Source of the DNA: Rhizobium sp. CFBP 8762
GTDB taxonomy: Bacteria > Pseudomonadota > Alphaproteobacteria > Rhizobiales > Rhizobiaceae
DNA: 64,000 nt
Direction: 5' to 3'
Assembly: GCF_014841565.1 (NCBI RefSeq)
Contig: NZ_JACYUD010000009.1
Span: 158,203-222,202, forward strand
Part shown: one piece after another, positions 26,320 to 37,875 of the stretch
Position numbering within the stretch: the first letter of the stretch is position 1
Layout: the number at the start of each line of letters is the position of its first letter
Position numbers and translations under genes: made by a program
The notes under the pieces: model-generated
Seen by the model: the letters and a program-made list of their open reading frames with translations, nothing else
What the model was told of the DNA's origin: nothing
The model's database searches: none

Positions 26320-27495
26320 TTGATACAGTTGGCTCTTCTGTTTGCTTTGGGATTTCTGACCGCCGCCCTTCTCGGGCTGCTGCTGGCACCCGCTGTCTAC
26401 CGCCGCATCGTCCGCTTTGCCGAAGACCGGCTGCGGGAAACAACGCCGCTGAAAGCACAGGAAGTGCGCGGCGAGATCGATATGGCCCGCGCCAACTATG
26501 CCGCAGAAACGGCCAAGGCCACCATTGCGCTGAGGGTAGAACGCGATAAACGCACCGCTCTCACTCTGGAAGCCATATCGCTCAACAAACGCATGTCGGA
26601 ACTGGACGCAAACAACGCGGATTTAACGGCGCACGCAACAGAGCTGACCGATGAAATTAGCAGCCTTCGCGCTTCAATGCGTCAGGCAGAGCAACATCAC
26701 GAACGCCTGAAAGAGGCTCTAACTGCCGCTGAAGACGATAATATCGTCAAGCGCGATGAAATTGAAACCCTGACGAAACGGGTGGAAACCGCAAGCATGC
26801 GGCTCGAATCCGCAAATGCGGATGTCGCCCTGCGCGACAGCGAAATACAGACGCTGTATACCCGCATCTCGGCGCTGCGCGAAGAACGTGAGGGCCTGCG
26901 CCGTGATACGAAGGCGTTGAACGAACGCCTGCGGGCAGCCGACGTTCGGCTTGCGCGTGACGAGCAGAAGGCACTGGCCTTGCAGGAAAAGCTGTCCGCC
27001 GACATGGCGGCAGCAGCTGACCGGGAAACCGCGCTTGAACGACAGGCTCAGGACATTGCTCGGTTGCGCGCCCGTCTGGACGCGTTGAACGGTCTGCAAG
27101 CACAAGCTGAATCCCAAGCCGAAACCCAAGCCCAAATCAAAGACGCACGCAGCACAATACACGACGCGCCGCCTCTGGCTGACGGTGCCAGCGGGCAGTA
27201 TACGTCAGAGGACAGAATGAAAAAGCTTGATTTGAAGCAACTGGCAGACGATGCGCGCGACCGCGCGGCCGCCTTGAGCGAAACACTGACGCAGGGCACA
27301 CCTAAAGATGATGCAGCCTTGCGAAACGAGGTGGCGGAAATTGCTGCCCGCATGATTGCGCTGACCGCTGCCAAGGAAGGAGCAGACAGCCCGATCCGCC
27401 CGCTGCTGCGCACCCGCAATCAGAACAGAAAACGCAAGGGCAAAACGCTTGCCGCGCGGGCCGAAGACGTCCTCAATCAAACGGAAAAAGTTTAG
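26320..27495 (+). CDS. Membrane-anchored coiled-coil protein
   Basis: 391 residues from a TTG at 26320. One N-terminal helix (about 3-25, ending in PAVYRRIVRFAEDRLRE) is followed by a long coiled coil (about 60-260) with classic heptads such as EIETLTKRVETASMRLES. The C-terminal region is basic. The TTG gives the full membrane anchor, whereas the first ATG would lose it. The stop codon TAG is formed by the end of a 104-bp repeat element. Function unknown; such proteins often act as envelope or septal scaffolds. Confidence 0.7.
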   Translation: MIQLALLFALGFLTAALLGLLLAPAVYRRIVRFAEDRLRETTPLKAQEVRGEIDMARANYAAETAKATIALRVERDKRTALTLEAISLNKRMSELDANNADLTAHATELTDEISSLRASMRQAEQHHERLKEALTAAEDDNIVKRDEIETLTKRVETASMRLESANADVALRDSEIQTLYTRISALREEREGLRRDTKALNERLRAADVRLARDEQKALALQEKLSADMAAAADRETALERQAQDIARLRARLDALNGLQAQAESQAETQAQIKDARSTIHDAPPLADGASGQYTSEDRMKKLDLKQLADDARDRAAALSETLTQGTPKDDAALRNEVAEIAARMIALTAAKEGADSPIRPLLRTRNQNRKRKGKTLAARAEDVLNQTEKV

Positions 27496-27596
27496 AGCAT
27501 ATTTCGACCGGAGCGAAGCGAGGATCGAAAATAAAATGCTTTTCAAACAGGATGTTAGAGCGCCGATCTGATCCGGTCAGATCGGAAAACGCTCTA
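27493..27596. repeat. 104-bp RIME-like intergenic palindromic element, copy A (inverted)
   Basis: Terminal inverted repeat TAGAGC...GCTCTA, inner arms TTCGACCGGAGCG and CGATCTGATCCGGTCAGATCGG. It is in the opposite orientation to the copies at 31065 and 63840 and has the same length. Its left TAG is the stop of the coiled-coil gene, and its right CTA is the stop of the methyltransferase gene. Confidence 0.85.
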
Positions 27597-28418
27597 AACC
27601 AGCCCTTTGAGGCGGGCCACTTCATGCAGGGCGATTCCGGTCGCCGTTGCAACGTTCAAACTGTCAAGACCCGGCCTTTGCCGTATGCGCGCCGTTTGAA
27701 TGGTTTGCATCACCGCCTCGGGAAGCCCCTCGCCCTCGGTTCCCATCACCAGCGCGATGCGCGGGGTTGCAGGAATATCGCGAATATCCACCGCGCCCCT
27801 TGGCGACAGACCCCAGAGCTCAAATCCCTGACCGGTCAAGTCTTGGAGGATATCCGCAATCGCGCTACCCCGTGCAAAGGGCACCTTCAACACCGCGCCC
27901 ACGGACACGCGGATCGCTTTGCGATATAGGGGATCGCAGCAGGTTTCATCCAGCAGAACGCCATCGGCACCGAAGGCTGCCGCGTTGCGAAACAGCGAAC
28001 CGATGTTGTCGTGGTTGGAAAGGCCGCAGGCGACCAGCACAAGGCTGGACGCTGGCAAGGAATCAAGCATATCCGCCCGACCCGGCCTATGTGCAGAACT
28101 GCCAAGAGCCAGAATACCCCGGTGCATATGAAACCCGGCAATTTCATCGAACACCGTGCCGCTTGCCACATAGACCGGAATATCCGCAGACAGATGGTCC
28201 AGAATATCACGAAGACCGTCAACGCGGTTTTCCAGCAGCAACACGGACCGGGTGGTGAAGCCCGTGCCAGCCGCATGCGCATCCACCAACATGCGCAGTA
28301 CCACTTTGCCTTCCGCGATAAAGAGCCCGTCCCGGCCCGTCAGATCCCGCTCACGTATGCTGCGGAAGGCAGCGATCCGCGGGTCGTCAGGGTCTGAGAT
28401 GCGGATGAGTCCGCTCAC
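27594..28418 (-). CDS. SPOUT-class (TrmH/SpoU) RNA 2'-O-methyltransferase
   Basis: 274 residues from a GTG at 28418 that overlaps the upstream stop (GTGA). An N-terminal RNA-binding-like domain precedes the SpoU methyltransferase part with motif 1 NIGSLFRNAAAFGAD, motif 2 ALVMGTEGEGLP and motif 3 LNVATATGIALHE. This is the knotted SAM-binding fold. The target could be rRNA or tRNA; RlmB or TrmH identity cannot be separated here. Its stop codon lies inside repeat copy A. Confidence 0.88.
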   Translation of the reverse strand: MSGLIRISDPDDPRIAAFRSIRERDLTGRDGLFIAEGKVVLRMLVDAHAAGTGFTTRSVLLLENRVDGLRDILDHLSADIPVYVASGTVFDEIAGFHMHRGILALGSSAHRPGRADMLDSLPASSLVLVACGLSNHDNIGSLFRNAAAFGADGVLLDETCCDPLYRKAIRVSVGAVLKVPFARGSAIADILQDLTGQGFELWGLSPRGAVDIRDIPATPRIALVMGTEGEGLPEAVMQTIQTARIRQRPGLDSLNVATATGIALHEVARLKGLV

Positions 28419-28816
28419 CGTTCACCCAGCGTCACGGTCGTCAGAATACGCTGCGTCACAATATCAAACACGATGGCCTGCCGTGTGCCCGCCGGTGCCG
28501 TGCCGTAAAACAGGATCTGGCTGCCGGATAACGAGACATCGCTCACCGTAAAACCCGCTGGCAGGGCAGCCAGCGCCTGCGGCGGCAGCGGCGCCGCCGA
28601 CCCCTCGGTTTTCAAGGCTTGGGTCGCCAAGGCTTGGGTAGCGGCTGCACGTCCGGGTGCAGTCACCTTGTAGACAATTGCGCCAAGGACAGCCATAAGG
28701 CTGATAATCATGATGCTGGCAGAAATGAGCTGTAGGCGCACCATCCGTCGGCGAACATTTTCAATGGCCGGGTCCAGCGGCTTATCTTCCTGTTCGTCTG
28801 GTTGCAGATTTGACAT
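28415..28816 (-). CDS. Single-pass inner-membrane protein, unknown function
   Basis: 133 residues from the ATG at 28816 (MSNLQPDEQEDKPLDPAIEN). The frame extends to 29083, but that part overlaps rluD. One helix (about 32-55, ISASIMIISLMAVLGAIVYK) is followed by a periplasmic beta-rich domain. It overlaps the methyltransferase gene by 4 nt and is divergent from rluD with a 43-bp gap. Family not recognised. Confidence 0.75.
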   Translation of the reverse strand: MSNLQPDEQEDKPLDPAIENVRRRMVRLQLISASIMIISLMAVLGAIVYKVTAPGRAAATQALATQALKTEGSAAPLPPQALAALPAGFTVSDVSLSGSQILFYGTAPAGTRQAIVFDIVTQRILTTVTLGER

Positions 28817-28859
28817 GACGGGCCTTTTTCTAAAATGACGGCGATGGGATGCTGACGAT

Positions 28860-29891
28860 ATGAACGACCCCTTTAAACAAGCTTCGGCCAATAGAAAAGT
28901 CCTGACTGCGGATGAGGACGCCGAGGGTCGGCTTGATTCGTTCCTGACGGCAGCGCTGGAGGGAGAATTCTCCCGCAACCGCATCAAAAGCCTGATTGAG
29001 CAGAACGCGGTTACCATCAACGGCAAGGTGGTGAGCGAGCCCAAGCGCAAGGTGCAGCCGGGTGACGAGATCGTCATCGACATGCCGGAGCCCGAAGACC
29101 CGGAACCAAAAGGCGAAGATATTCCTCTCGACGTGCTCTACGAGGATGATGACCTGATTGTTCTGGTCAAGCCTGCGGGGCTGGTGGTGCATCCGGGCGC
29201 GGGCAACTGGACCGGCACCCTCGTCAACGCACTCATCCACCATTGTGGGGCAACCTTGTCCGGGATCGGTGGCGTCAAACGCCCCGGCATCGTCCACCGG
29301 CTGGACAAGGAAACCAGCGGCGTCATGGTTGCCGCCAAGAACGATGCCGCCCATCGCCACCTCTCCGATCAGTTCGCCGATCACGGCCGCACCGGACCGC
29401 TGGAGCGCGCCTACAAGGCGGTCGTCTGGGGCCGCCCGCGCCAGCTCAAGGGTACAATCGACGCACCACTTGGCCGCGCCGGAGACCGCACGAAACGCGC
29501 CGTGAAACGCGAAGATGCCGACGACGCACGCGAAGCCATTACCCATTACACCGTGGTGGAGCGCCATGTAGAAAAACCCGATGGCACGGCACTGGCCTCC
29601 ACCATCGAATGCCATCTGGAAACCGGGCGCACGCACCAGATTCGCGTGCATATGGCCCATATCGGCCACCCGCTGATCGGCGACCCGGAATATGGCGCGG
29701 CATTCCGCACAAAGGCCAATCTGCTGCCGGATCCTGCCAAGGTGGTCGTCAGCCAGTTCCCCCGTCAGGCGCTCCATGCGTTCATGTTGCAGTTCGAGCA
29801 TCCCTCCACTGGCGAGGTCATGCACTTCGAATCGCCCATGCCACAGGATATGGAAGAGCTTGTCAAAGCGCTGCAGAAGGCCAGGCTGTGA
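28860..29891 (+). CDS. rluD: Ribosomal large-subunit pseudouridine synthase, RluA/RluD family
   Basis: 343 residues. An N-terminal S4-like domain (EGRLDSFLTAALEGEFSRNR) precedes the pseudouridine-synthase core with the catalytic Asp in PGIVHRLDKETSGVM, motif LEAxYKAVVWG (seen as LERAYKAVVWG), and the C-terminal TGRTHQIRVHM and GHPLIGDPEYG. RluD-type enzymes modify U1911/1915/1917 of 23S rRNA. The S4 domain and length favour RluD over RluA. A close relative, RluC, cannot be fully excluded. Confidence 0.9.
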   Translation: MNDPFKQASANRKVLTADEDAEGRLDSFLTAALEGEFSRNRIKSLIEQNAVTINGKVVSEPKRKVQPGDEIVIDMPEPEDPEPKGEDIPLDVLYEDDDLIVLVKPAGLVVHPGAGNWTGTLVNALIHHCGATLSGIGGVKRPGIVHRLDKETSGVMVAAKNDAAHRHLSDQFADHGRTGPLERAYKAVVWGRPRQLKGTIDAPLGRAGDRTKRAVKREDADDAREAITHYTVVERHVEKPDGTALASTIECHLETGRTHQIRVHMAHIGHPLIGDPEYGAAFRTKANLLPDPAKVVVSQFPRQALHAFMLQFEHPSTGEVMHFESPMPQDMEELVKALQKARL

Positions 29892-29999
29892 GCGCGTACT
29901 GCGCCGCCTCTTGAAAGCAAGCAAGCGCATCTACACTTCTAGGACAGAAAACAGACGCACAACTCGGGTTCGATTTCACAGGAACGTGAAACCGGATTC

Positions 30000-30031
30000 C
30001 TTGAATCATGCCCGCAACATTCTTATCTTAG
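30000..30031 (+). promoter_or_regulatory. Sigma-32-type promoter of rpoH
   Basis: CTTG (30000-30003), an 18-nt spacer and CTTATCTTAG (30022-30031) match the alphaproteobacterial heat-shock consensus CTTG-N17/18-CYTATNTNNG at every fixed position. Transcription would begin about 65 nt before the rpoH ATG, implying autoregulation, as reported for Agrobacterium rpoH. Confidence 0.7.
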
Positions 30032-30104
30032 ACCTCCATGGGAGACTTCCCGTGCTGCCGCCTGCCAATGATGGGGGACGGCAAGAGCTGAGAAAGGGTG
30101 CTTC

Positions 30105-31010
30105 ATGGCCCGTAGTTACCTACCTTCGATTACCGCCGGTGAAGGCGGTCTGAATCGTTATCTGGACGAAATTCGCAAGTTCCCCATGCTGGAGCCGCAG
30201 GAAGAGTATATGCTCGCCAAGCGCTACCAAGAGCATGATGACCGCAAGGCAGCGCACCGCCTCGTTACCAGCCATTTGCGTCTCGTAGCCAAGATTGCCA
30301 TGGGCTATCGCGGCTACGGCCTGCCCATCGGCGAAGTTGTGTCCGAAGGCAATGTTGGCCTGATGCAGGCCGTGAAGAAGTTTGACCCTGAGCGCGGCTT
30401 CCGTCTCGCCACCTATGCCATGTGGTGGATCAAGGCTTCCATTCAGGAATATATCCTGCGCTCATGGTCGCTCGTAAAAATGGGTACGACCGCCAACCAA
30501 AAGCGTCTGTTCTTCAACCTGCGTCGGCTCAAAGGTCGTATTCAGGCGCTCGAAGAAGGTGATCTCAAGCCCGAACAAGTGGCTGAAATTGCAACCACGC
30601 TGAAGGTATCGGAGGAAGAGGTCATTTCGATGAACCGCCGCCTGTCCGGTGATGCGTCCCTGAACGCGCCGATCAAGGCCAGCGAAGGCGAATCCGGCCA
30701 GTGGCAGGATTGGCTGGTGGATGATTCTGAAAGCCAGGAAGCGGTTCTGATAGAACAAGACGAGATGGAAAACCGCCGCTCGTTGCTGACCAACGCCATG
30801 GGTGTACTGAACGACCGCGAACGTCGCATCTTTACCGCACGCCGCTTGTCGGAAGAGCCGATTACTTTGGAAGACCTGTCCAGCGAATTTGATATCAGCC
30901 GCGAGCGTGTTCGCCAGATCGAGGTTCGCGCGTTTGAAAAAGTTCAGGACTCGGTTCGCAAAGAGGCACTAGCCAGAGCGCAGGCGCTCCGGGTCGTTGA
31001 AGACGCCTGA
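30105..31010 (+). CDS. rpoH: Heat-shock sigma factor RpoH (sigma-32)
   Basis: 301 residues. Region 2 (SHLRLVAKIAMGYRGYGLP, AMWWIKASIQEYILRSWSLV), the RpoH box QKRLFFNLRR that separates this group from other sigma-70 proteins, region 3 and region 4 (ISRERVRQIEVRAFEKVQ) are all present. It directs RNA polymerase to heat-shock promoters. It is preceded by its own sigma-32-like promoter and followed by a strong terminator. FtsH, encoded about 12 kb away, degrades RpoH in related bacteria. Confidence 0.96.
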   Translation: MARSYLPSITAGEGGLNRYLDEIRKFPMLEPQEEYMLAKRYQEHDDRKAAHRLVTSHLRLVAKIAMGYRGYGLPIGEVVSEGNVGLMQAVKKFDPERGFRLATYAMWWIKASIQEYILRSWSLVKMGTTANQKRLFFNLRRLKGRIQALEEGDLKPEQVAEIATTLKVSEEEVISMNRRLSGDASLNAPIKASEGESGQWQDWLVDDSESQEAVLIEQDEMENRRSLLTNAMGVLNDRERRIFTARRLSEEPITLEDLSSEFDISRERVRQIEVRAFEKVQDSVRKEALARAQALRVVEDA

Positions 31011-31031
31011 TAAGAAAGAGCCTTACGCAAG

Positions 31032-31058
31032 AAAAACCCCGGTCATGCCGGGGTTTTT
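31032..31058 (+). terminator. Rho-independent terminator after rpoH
   Basis: Stem AAAAACCCCGG/CCGGGGTTTTT with a short TCATG loop, 21 nt after the rpoH stop. Confidence 0.93.
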
Positions 31059-31064
31059 GATATC

Positions 31065-31168
31065 TAGAGCGCTGTTCGATCTAATTGAATCAGATCGGCG
31101 CTCTGATTCCTTTGACTGAAAGCATAATCTTGTCGATCCTCGTTTCACTCCGGTCGGATTATGCTCTA
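31065..31168. repeat. 104-bp RIME-like intergenic palindromic element, copy B
   Basis: TAGAGC...GCTCTA ends, inner CGATCTAATTGAATCAGATCG and CGATCCTCGTTTCACTCCGG. It has the same length and orientation as the copy at 63840. It sits between the rpoH terminator and the end of the Pro-Glu repeat protein gene, 4 nt from the latter's stop. Confidence 0.85.
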
Positions 31169-31172
31169 GCTT

Positions 31173-33287
<2,115 letters not shown>

Positions 33288-33344
33288 CGGAACTTTCTCG
33301 TCTTGTCCGGTGTATGCGCACCTGAGATCATTGTTTCCAAAAGA

Positions 33345-34655
33345 TTAGTCTTCAAACGGGTCCGTAACAAGTATGGTATCGTCACGTTCCGGGCTGGTGG
33401 ACAACAGAGCCACCGGTGCGCCAATTAGTTCTTCTACCTGACGCACATATTTGATGGCTTGTGCAGGAAGGTCGGCCCATTTGCGTGCGCCAACGGTCGA
33501 TTCTTTCCAGCCTTCCAGCGTGATGTAGACCGGCTCTACCCGCGCCTGCTGCGCCTGGCTCGCTGGGAGATGGTCCAGCGTCTCGCCATCAAGCTTGTAG
33601 CCGACGCAGATTTTGAGTTCGTCCAGACCGTCCAGCACATCGAGCTTCGTCAAGGCGATACCCGTAATGCCATTGACGGCAACCGACTGGCGCACCAGCG
33701 CCGCATCAAACCAGCCGCACCGACGCTTGCGGCCCGTAACCGTGCCGAACTCGTGGCCCTTTTCACCCAGAAACTGGCCGATTTCATCGTGCAATTCCGT
33801 TGGGAAAGGCCCCTCACCCACGCGGGTCGTATAGGCCTTGGTGATGCCCAGAATATACCCCAACGACCCTGGCCCCATGCCCGAACCGGCTGCCGCCTGA
33901 CCGGCAACAGTATTGGATGAGGTCACAAACGGGTAGGTTCCGTGGTCGATATCAAGCAGCGTGCCCTGCGCGCCCTCAAACAGGATGCGCGAACCCTGAC
34001 GACGCTCCCGGTCCAGCAGCGACCAGATCGTATCCATGTAGGGCAGAACCCGCTCGGCAACGGAAGACAGTTCGTCCATGATCGTTGCGTGGCTGATTTC
34101 CGCTTCGCCCAAGCCGCGACGCAGCGCGTTGTGGTGTGTCAAAAGACGGTCGACCTTGGCCGACAGATCATCGAGATTGGCAAGGTCCATAACGCGGATG
34201 GCGCGGCGGCCAACCTTGTCCTCATAGGCCGGACCGATGCCACGGCGGGTGGTGCCAATCTTCGTTCCGCTGTTTGCCCCATGGGCAGACGCAGCATCTT
34301 CGCGGATGCCGTCGAGTTCACGGTGAAGCGACAGGATCAACGTTGCATTGTCGGCAATGCGCAGGTTCTCCGGCGTGATAACCACACCCTGCTTGGCCAG
34401 CTTATCGATTTCCGCGCACAAGGCGTGTGGATCAATCACCACGCCATTCCCAATCACGGCCTTTTTGCCGGGCCGCACGACGCCGGAGGGAAGCAGAGAC
34501 AGCTTGTAGCTGGTGCCGTCTATCACAAGGGTATGGCCTGCATTGTGACCGCCCTGAAAGCGCACAACGATGTCGGCGCGTTCGGACAGCCAGTCGACAA
34601 TCTTGCCCTTGCCTTCGTCACCCCACTGCGATCCGACTACCACCACATTCGTCAT
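33345..34655 (-). CDS. purA: Adenylosuccinate synthetase
   Basis: 436 residues from the ATG at 34655, which has AGGAAAG upstream; a frame extending to 34673 lacks this. The GTP-binding loop [16 protein letters not shown], the IMP-binding region [11 protein letters not shown], and [13 protein letters not shown] and [11 protein letters not shown] are all present. It converts IMP and aspartate to adenylosuccinate in AMP synthesis. It stands upstream of the Pro-Glu protein gene. Confidence 0.97.
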   Translation of the reverse strand: MTNVVVVGSQWGDEGKGKIVDWLSERADIVVRFQGGHNAGHTLVIDGTSYKLSLLPSGVVRPGKKAVIGNGVVIDPHALCAEIDKLAKQGVVITPENLRIADNATLILSLHRELDGIREDAASAHGANSGTKIGTTRRGIGPAYEDKVGRRAIRVMDLANLDDLSAKVDRLLTHHNALRRGLGEAEISHATIMDELSSVAERVLPYMDTIWSLLDRERRQGSRILFEGAQGTLLDIDHGTYPFVTSSNTVAGQAAAGSGMGPGSLGYILGITKAYTTRVGEGPFPTELHDEIGQFLGEKGHEFGTVTGRKRRCGWFDAALVRQSVAVNGITGIALTKLDVLDGLDELKICVGYKLDGETLDHLPASQAQQARVEPVYITLEGWKESTVGARKWADLPAQAIKYVRQVEELIGAPVALLSTSPERDDTILVTDPFED

Positions 34656-34833
34656 GTCAGCTTTCCTGTGCAACGCGCCGTCTTGCGCTCTTCAAAACCC
34701 GCGCATCTATACTGTGTTAACGCTGCGAAAGCTATTGCGTTATCAACGGGTTTTTTGCCTTTTTACCCGTGTTTTGGCGGGGTTAGATAGATGCGAGCGG
34801 CGCAAAAAACAGAGGCTGACGAACGTTTAAACG

Positions 34834-34859
34834 AAAAATGCGCCGGAAACCGGCGCATT
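34834..34859 (-). terminator. Rho-independent terminator after serA
   Basis: On the minus strand, a perfect 10-bp stem AATGCGCCGG/CCGGCGCATT with a 3-nt loop runs into TTTTT, 32 nt past the serA stop. Confidence 0.92.
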
Positions 34860-34890
34860 CTCTTCATATCTGTGTCTGGATTGGGGCAGG

Positions 34891-36486
34891 TTATTCGACG
34901 TTGAACACCAGTGGCTTGGCGGACTTGATGGCCGCATTGGCGCGCAATTGATCCAGCACCGTTTCCGATACGGGACCATCGACATAGAGAAGCGCAATGG
35001 CATCGCCGCCTTCCGTGTCACGGCCGAGCTGGAAGTTGGCGATGTTGACGCCAGCCGCACCCAGCGTGGTGCCGATGAAGCCAATCATCCCCGGCACGTC
35101 GGTGTTGGTGATGTAGACCATGTGGTTACCCACATCGGCATCGAGATTGATGTTCTTGATCTGGATGAAACGCGGCTTGCCATCGGAAAACACCGTGCCC
35201 GCAACCGAACGGGTCTGGTTGGCAGTCGTTACCGTCAGCTTGATGTAGCCATCATAAACACCGGTCTTGTCGCGCTTGACTTCGGACAGGACAACGCCCT
35301 TTTCCTTGATCATGATCGGGGCGGAAACCATGTTGACGTCCGATACCTGCGCGCGGATGAGACCGGCCAGCACGGCGCTGGTCAAGGCTCGTGTGTTCAT
35401 GTTGGCCGTTGCGCCATCATACAGGATTTCAACTTCCTTGATGGCGCTTTCCGTCACCTGCCCGACAAAGGCACCCATGACATCGGCAAGCCGGACGAAA
35501 GGCTTCAGGCGCGGCGCTTCTTCCGCCGTAATGGAGGGCATGTTGATGGCGTTGGAAACGGCGCCCTTGACCAGATAATCGGCCATCTGTTCGGCAACCT
35601 GCAGCGCGACGTTTTCCTGCGCTTCCGTGGTGGACGCACCCAGATGCGGCGTGCACACCACATTCGGCAGACCGAACAGCGGGCTTTCGGTCGCGGGCTC
35701 AACCTCAAACACGTCGAAACCGGCACCAGCCACTTGGCCGGACTTCAGCGCTTGCGCCAGATCCGCTTCCACGACAAGGCCGCCACGGGCGCAGTTAATG
35801 ATGCGCACACCCTTCTTCATCTTGGCAATCGCGTCTGCGTTGATGATGTTGCGGGTCTTGTCCGTCAGGGGCACGTGCATGGTAATGAAGTCGGCCTTGG
35901 CAAACAGTTCGTCCAGTTCGACCTTTTCAACGCCCATTTCTTCTGCCCGCTCCTTGGAGAGGAAGGGGTCGTAGGCAACGACATGCATTTTCAGGCCAAT
36001 GGCGCGGGCGCAAACGATGGAGCCGATGTTACCGGCGCCAATGACGCCAAGCGTCTTGCCGGTGATTTCAACACCCATAAATTTCGTTTTTTCCCACTTG
36101 CCGCCCTGCGTAGACGCATCGGCCGCCGGAAGCTGGCGGGCAACGGCAAACATCAGCGCAATGGCGTGTTCCGCCGTGGTGATGGAGTTGCCGAACGGCG
36201 TGTTCATAACGATGATACCGCGACGCGATGCCGCTGGAATATCGACATTGTCGACGCCGATACCAGCACGGCCAACGACGCGCAGGTTCGTTGCGGCTTC
36301 GATGACCTTTTCAGTCACCTTGGTGGCAGAGCGGATCGCCAGACCATCGTACTGGCCGATGATCTCCAGCAGCTTTTCCTTGTCTTTGCCAACGTTGGGC
36401 AGAAAATCAACGTCAACGCCACGGTCGCGGAAAATCTGGACGGCGGTTTCAGACAGGCTATCGGATACGAGAACGCGAGGTGCCAT
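34891..36486 (-). CDS. serA: D-3-phosphoglycerate dehydrogenase
   Basis: 531 residues from the ATG at 36486, preceded by AAGGAGG. The order is substrate domain, NAD-binding domain with GVIGAGNIGSIV, catalytic Arg/Glu/His region (ARGGLVVEADLA; CTPHLGASTTEAQ), an intervening domain and a C-terminal ACT domain (TDVPGMIGFIGTTLGAAGVN). This is the long type I form common in Alphaproteobacteria. It is the second gene of a serC-serA operon (74-bp gap) and makes 3-phosphohydroxypyruvate for serine synthesis. Confidence 0.97.
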   Translation of the reverse strand: MAPRVLVSDSLSETAVQIFRDRGVDVDFLPNVGKDKEKLLEIIGQYDGLAIRSATKVTEKVIEAATNLRVVGRAGIGVDNVDIPAASRRGIIVMNTPFGNSITTAEHAIALMFAVARQLPAADASTQGGKWEKTKFMGVEITGKTLGVIGAGNIGSIVCARAIGLKMHVVAYDPFLSKERAEEMGVEKVELDELFAKADFITMHVPLTDKTRNIINADAIAKMKKGVRIINCARGGLVVEADLAQALKSGQVAGAGFDVFEVEPATESPLFGLPNVVCTPHLGASTTEAQENVALQVAEQMADYLVKGAVSNAINMPSITAEEAPRLKPFVRLADVMGAFVGQVTESAIKEVEILYDGATANMNTRALTSAVLAGLIRAQVSDVNMVSAPIMIKEKGVVLSEVKRDKTGVYDGYIKLTVTTANQTRSVAGTVFSDGKPRFIQIKNINLDADVGNHMVYITNTDVPGMIGFIGTTLGAAGVNIANFQLGRDTEGGDAIALLYVDGPVSETVLDQLRANAAIKSAKPLVFNVE

Positions 36487-36560
36487 GAGTGGCCTCCTTG
36501 AAGGGTTCAATTCTATCGGGAACGTTGGCTTCGCCGCACTGGCGAAGCCACAAAAGTGGA

Positions 36561-37739
36561 TCAGGCAGCCGCCTGAGCCAGCGACGCCTTTTGCGTCTCG
36601 AATGCCCATGTCAGCCATGGCATCAGGGCTTGCAGGTCAGCGGTCTCGACCGTCGCGCCGGCCCAGATCCGAAGACCGGAGGGGGCATCACGGTAAGCAC
36701 CGATATCCCTAGCAACGCCCTCCTTGTCGAGAAGGGCAACCAGATTCTTGGCGAATGTTGCCTGTGCATCCGCATCCAGCGCAACAATGGCCGGGTCGAC
36801 AATCGTCAGGCACACCGATGTGTTGGAGCGCGTGGCAGGATCAACAGCCAGATTGGCAATCCAGCCATTCTGCTCGACGAAGTCGAAAATAACCTGCGCA
36901 TTGGCGTCGGCGCGCTTCATCAGACCGCCCAGTCCACCGATGGACTGGGCCCAGTTCAACGCATCGATATAATCCTCGATGACAAGCATGGACGGCGTAT
37001 TGATCGTCTCGCCGGTGAAGATGCCTTCAATCAGCTTGTTGCCCTTGGTCATACGAAAAATCTTCGGCATGGGCCAAGCGGGCGTGTAGGTTTCCAACCG
37101 CTCGACAGCGCGGGGGCTGAGAATGATAACGCCGTGCGCGCCCTCGCCGCCCAGAACTTTCTGGAACGAGAAGGTCACGACATCCAGCTTGGAGAAATCC
37201 ATGTCTTGCGCGAAAGCAGCCGACGTGGCGTCGCAAATCGTCAGGCCTTCACGGTCCGCTGGAATGAAATCGGCATTCGGAACACGCACACCGGAGGTTG
37301 TACCGTTCCAGGTGAAAACGACATCGCGGTTAAAATCGATGGAGGCCAGATCAGGCAGTTGACCGTAGCCAGCGACGATCTTTCGCATATCTGTGAGCTT
37401 CAATTCCTTGGCAACATCGGAAACCCAACCGGAGCCGAAGCTTTCCCACGCAACCATGTCCACACCGCGCGCACCCAGAAGCGACCACATGGCCATCTCG
37501 ACAGCGCCGGTATCCGACGCCGGAACGATGCCGATACGATAATCCGCAGGCACTTGAAGCACCTCACGGGTCAAATCAATGGCTTGCTTGAGTTTGGCTT
37601 TGCCGATCTTCGCGCGGTGCGAACGGCCCAAGGGGGCATCGGACAGAGCTTCAAGAGACCAGCCGGGGCGCTTTGCGCATGGGCCGGACGAGAAATTAGG
37701 ATTCGCCGGACGCAGGTCCGGTTTCGCAGTGTTCATCAT
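36561..37739 (-). CDS. serC: Phosphoserine aminotransferase
   Basis: 392 residues from 37739 (ATGATG; 37736 equally possible). [14 protein letters not shown] at the N-terminus and the PLP-lysine segment [17 protein letters not shown] identify it. [11 protein letters not shown] binds phosphate. It converts 3-phosphohydroxypyruvate and glutamate to phosphoserine. The length and motifs are of the alphaproteobacterial type, distinct from the E. coli form. The Shine-Dalgarno sequence GAGGAT sits in a hairpin of the leader, so translation may be controlled. Confidence 0.95.
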   Translation of the reverse strand: MMNTAKPDLRPANPNFSSGPCAKRPGWSLEALSDAPLGRSHRAKIGKAKLKQAIDLTREVLQVPADYRIGIVPASDTGAVEMAMWSLLGARGVDMVAWESFGSGWVSDVAKELKLTDMRKIVAGYGQLPDLASIDFNRDVVFTWNGTTSGVRVPNADFIPADREGLTICDATSAAFAQDMDFSKLDVVTFSFQKVLGGEGAHGVIILSPRAVERLETYTPAWPMPKIFRMTKGNKLIEGIFTGETINTPSMLVIEDYIDALNWAQSIGGLGGLMKRADANAQVIFDFVEQNGWIANLAVDPATRSNTSVCLTIVDPAIVALDADAQATFAKNLVALLDKEGVARDIGAYRDAPSGLRIWAGATVETADLQALMPWLTWAFETQKASLAQAAA

Positions 37740-37744
37740 TGTAG

Positions 37745-37781
37745 CTATCCTCTCAGATAGGCGCCTCTCGTTAGGGAGAGG
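37745..37781 (-). ncRNA. Structured serC leader resembling the serC RNA motif
   Basis: Read on the minus strand, the leader folds into two adjacent hairpins directly before serC: CCTCTC-N6-GAGAGG (37781-37764) and CTATC-TGAGAG-GATAG (37760-37745). The second holds the GAGGAT ribosome site in its loop and 3' arm. Location before a serC-serA operon in a rhizobium and the sequestered ribosome site match the published alphaproteobacterial serC motif. I rely on layout, not an alignment. Confidence 0.65.
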
Positions 37782-37875
37782 TGTCCTGCCGCGGTGTTTA
37801 TCGAAAACAACCGTACCGCGCAACACAAAATTGCAAATGCCGGTTGATTCTTTTCAGGACAACGAGGCGACGCCG

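Noticed and set aside
34948..36501. Plus-strand open frame of 517 codons
   Set aside because: It mirrors serA on the other strand and shows no protein motif.
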